From Ureibacillus composti (GTDB taxonomy: Bacteria > Bacillota > Bacilli > Bacillales_A > Planococcaceae), in the NCBI GenBank assembly GCA_030348875.1, contig JAUCEP010000002.1, positions 3,675,001 to 3,739,000 of the forward strand: a DNA stretch of 64,000 nucleotides, given 5' to 3'. Shown here in pieces: positions 62,815 to 64,000 of the stretch. The translations under genes and the position numbers were made by a program. The notes below the pieces were generated by a model. That model was not told the DNA's origin, searched no databases, and was given only the letters and a program-made list of their open reading frames with translations. Each line of letters begins with the position of its first letter. Position 1 is the first letter of the stretch.

Positions 62815-63200
62815 ATGTTTGGGGAGATATTGTAACAAGTTGGGGCGATACTTTCACAAATTGGTGTGATTTTGCCACAAGTTGGGCGGATACTTTCACA
62901 AATTGGTGTAATTTTGCCACAAGTTGGGCGGATACTTTCACAAATTGGTGTAATTTTGCCACAAGTTGGGCGGATACTTTCACAAATTGGTGTAATTTTG
63001 CCACAAGTTGGGCGGATACTTTCACAAATTGGTGTAATTTTGCCACAAGTTGGGCGGATACTTTCACAAATTGGTGTAATTTTGCCACAAGTTGGGCGGA
63101 TACTTTCACAAATTGGTGTAATTTTGCCACAAGTTGGGCGGATACTTTCACAAATTGGTGTAATTTTGCCACAAGTTGGGCGGATACTTTCACAAATAAG
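62815..63200. repeat. 42-bp tandem repeat, nine units
   Basis: Units beginning CAAGTTGGGCGGATACTTT start at 62836 and every 42 bp to 63172. The first is divergent, the middle seven are essentially identical, the last is cut after about 28 bp. Each unit is two related 21-bp halves (CACAAGTTGGGCGGATACTTT-type and CACAAATTGGTGTAATTTTGC-type, each shortened here to fit), and 21-bp remnants extend left to 62815. Because 42 is divisible by three, long ORFs appear on both strands; none has start signals. Confidence 0.93.
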
Positions 63201-63230
63201 GAAGATCACTTCATATAGTTAGCAAATCAA

Positions 63231-63272
63231 AAAAAGCATCTTTACTCAAATTTTTGAGCAAAGATGCTTTTA
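63231..63272 (-). terminator. Intrinsic terminator of trmL
   Basis: AAAAAGCATCTTTACTCAAA / TTTGAGCAAAGATGCTTTT hairpin directly past the trmL stop; symmetrical enough to act in both directions. Confidence 0.88.
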
Positions 63273-63273
63273 T

Positions 63274-63747
63274 TTATTTCAAACCTGGGTAATTTTGTTG
63301 TCTCAATGCTTCATAAATCACAATCGCCGCGGTATTTGATAAATTCAACGAACGCACTTTATCGCTTTGTGGAATACGTAAACATTTGTCACGACGCTCA
63401 TAAGCAAAGTCTTTAGGTAAACCTGTCGTTTCCTTCCCAAACATAAAGTAAATATCTTTTTCTTGATCACTAAAATCATGTGTTGTATAAGGTTCATCAC
63501 TATATGTTTCGATTAAATAGAGGTCACCATCTTTGGCATAATCCAGAAAATCCTCTAAACTATCGTGATAGAAAATATTTACGTCATTCCAATAATCTAA
63601 TCCCGCGCGTTTGAGCATTTTATCATCCGTGGAAAATCCCAGAGGACGGATTAAATGTAATGCAGTATTTGTTCCTGCACAAGTTCGTGCAATATTCCCT
63701 GTATTCGCAGGAATTTCTGGTTGGTATAAAACAATATGCAATGGCAA
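63274..63747 (-). CDS. trmL: tRNA (cytidine/uridine-34-2'-O)-methyltransferase TrmL
   Basis: A 157-residue SPOUT-class methyltransferase that 2'-O-methylates the wobble base of certain leucine tRNAs. Opening IVLYQPEIPANTGNIARTC and the knot motifs MFGKETTGLPKDF and IPQSDKVRSLNLSNTAAIV are diagnostic (YibK/CspR). AAGGGAAG lies ahead of the ATG. Transcribed alone between two repeat arrays. Confidence 0.95.
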   Translation of the reverse strand: MPLHIVLYQPEIPANTGNIARTCAGTNTALHLIRPLGFSTDDKMLKRAGLDYWNDVNIFYHDSLEDFLDYAKDGDLYLIETYSDEPYTTHDFSDQEKDIYFMFGKETTGLPKDFAYERRDKCLRIPQSDKVRSLNLSNTAAIVIYEALRQQNYPGLK

Positions 63748-63811
63748 AACTAGACACTTCCCTTAATTCATTTTTGCATTTTTTATAATTCTTCTACTGA
63801 CTAACAAACAT

Positions 63812-64000
63812 AAGTGCAGCTTAACTTGATGAAATCCCTTATAGTGTTCAGATTCCTAATTATGGTCTTCATCAGCTTGATGAAGACCTTTTCTGCGGTT
63901 CGGGATTCCAGTTTTGGTCTTCATCAGCTTGATGAAGACCTTTTCTCTGATTCTCGTTCCTGGTTTTGGTCTTCATCGGCTTGATGAAGACCTCTTCTAC
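63812..64000. repeat. Array of palindromes with 52-bp period (locus E), open at window edge
   Basis: Near-perfect 25-nt palindromes GGTCTTCATCA-n3-TGATGAAGACC at 63864-63888, 63916-63940 and 63968-63992, exactly 52 bp apart, with repeated 27-bp spacers. A decayed right half (TTGATGAAATCC) lies about one period earlier. The array may go on past the window. Confidence 0.9.

Noticed and set aside
62771..63222. Long overlapping ORFs of 118-140 residues on both strands with perfect peptide repeats
   Set aside because: They are a by-product of the 42-bp tandem array (a multiple of three). None has a ribosome-binding site, and several frames are open at once.

Overview
The window looks like chromosome of a low-GC, endospore-forming Bacillales bacterium, most likely of the Planococcaceae (Lysinibacillus or Solibacillus type). 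This rests on gene content and order: hit-ecsAB, trpP, yhaH, hpr, prsA, yhaM, yhzD and a yhaR-like gene follow the Bacillus subtilis yha block; yheA, yheB, yheE, yheH and yheI follow the yhe block; hemEHY sits divergent from hmoB as in B. subtilis; and there are sporulation-type small proteins (YjcZ, YteA, YhfH families). I see no rRNA, tRNA, transposase, prophage or CRISPR array. The species cannot be fixed from this stretch.

Layout. 1-6.2 kb: YitT protein (cut by the window edge), an EAL-HDOD protein, an enoyl-CoA hydratase, a DedA protein and an S9 peptidase. 6.2-12.3 kb: acyl-CoA ligase, then a complete Bce-type antimicrobial-peptide module (regulator, kinase, ATPase, permease). 12.6-16.5 kb: yhfH and a four-gene operon joining a two-component system to two lipoproteins. 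16.6-21.3 kb: late heme synthesis (hemE, hemH, hemY) facing the heme-degrading hmoB. 22-25.4 kb: ornithine-cyclodeaminase-like enzyme, MHS transporter and XRE-cupin regulator. 25.4-34.8 kb: the ecs/hit/trpP/hpr/prsA/yhaM block. 35-43 kb: serA behind a serine T-box, a YteA-like protein, HAD hydrolase, YvbH-like, DoxX, DUF3006 and hemZ. 43.9-49.8 kb: yheA, yheB, yheE and the multidrug exporter pair yheIH with a leader peptide. 50-57.2 kb: CNNM-type transporter, CDF metal transporter, YhcYZ-like two-component system, GntR regulator, BdbC-thioredoxin pair and an RluA enzyme. 57.5-64 kb: two aldo/keto reductases, a second acyl-CoA synthetase, catE and trmL.

Regulatory RNA is well represented: a TRAP-like triplet array over the trpP ribosome-binding site, a T-box before serA, and a leader ORF with tandem terminators before yheIH.

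The most unusual content is intergenic. Short palindromes (about 25 nt) are tandemly arrayed with a 52-bp period at three loci and occur as decayed single units at others; stem sequences differ between loci yet stay self-complementary. A separate element of about 250 bp occurs twice with compensatory differences in its terminal stem. There are also 42-bp, 32-bp and 165-bp tandem arrays and two large palindromes. I cannot tie these to a known family from sequence alone.
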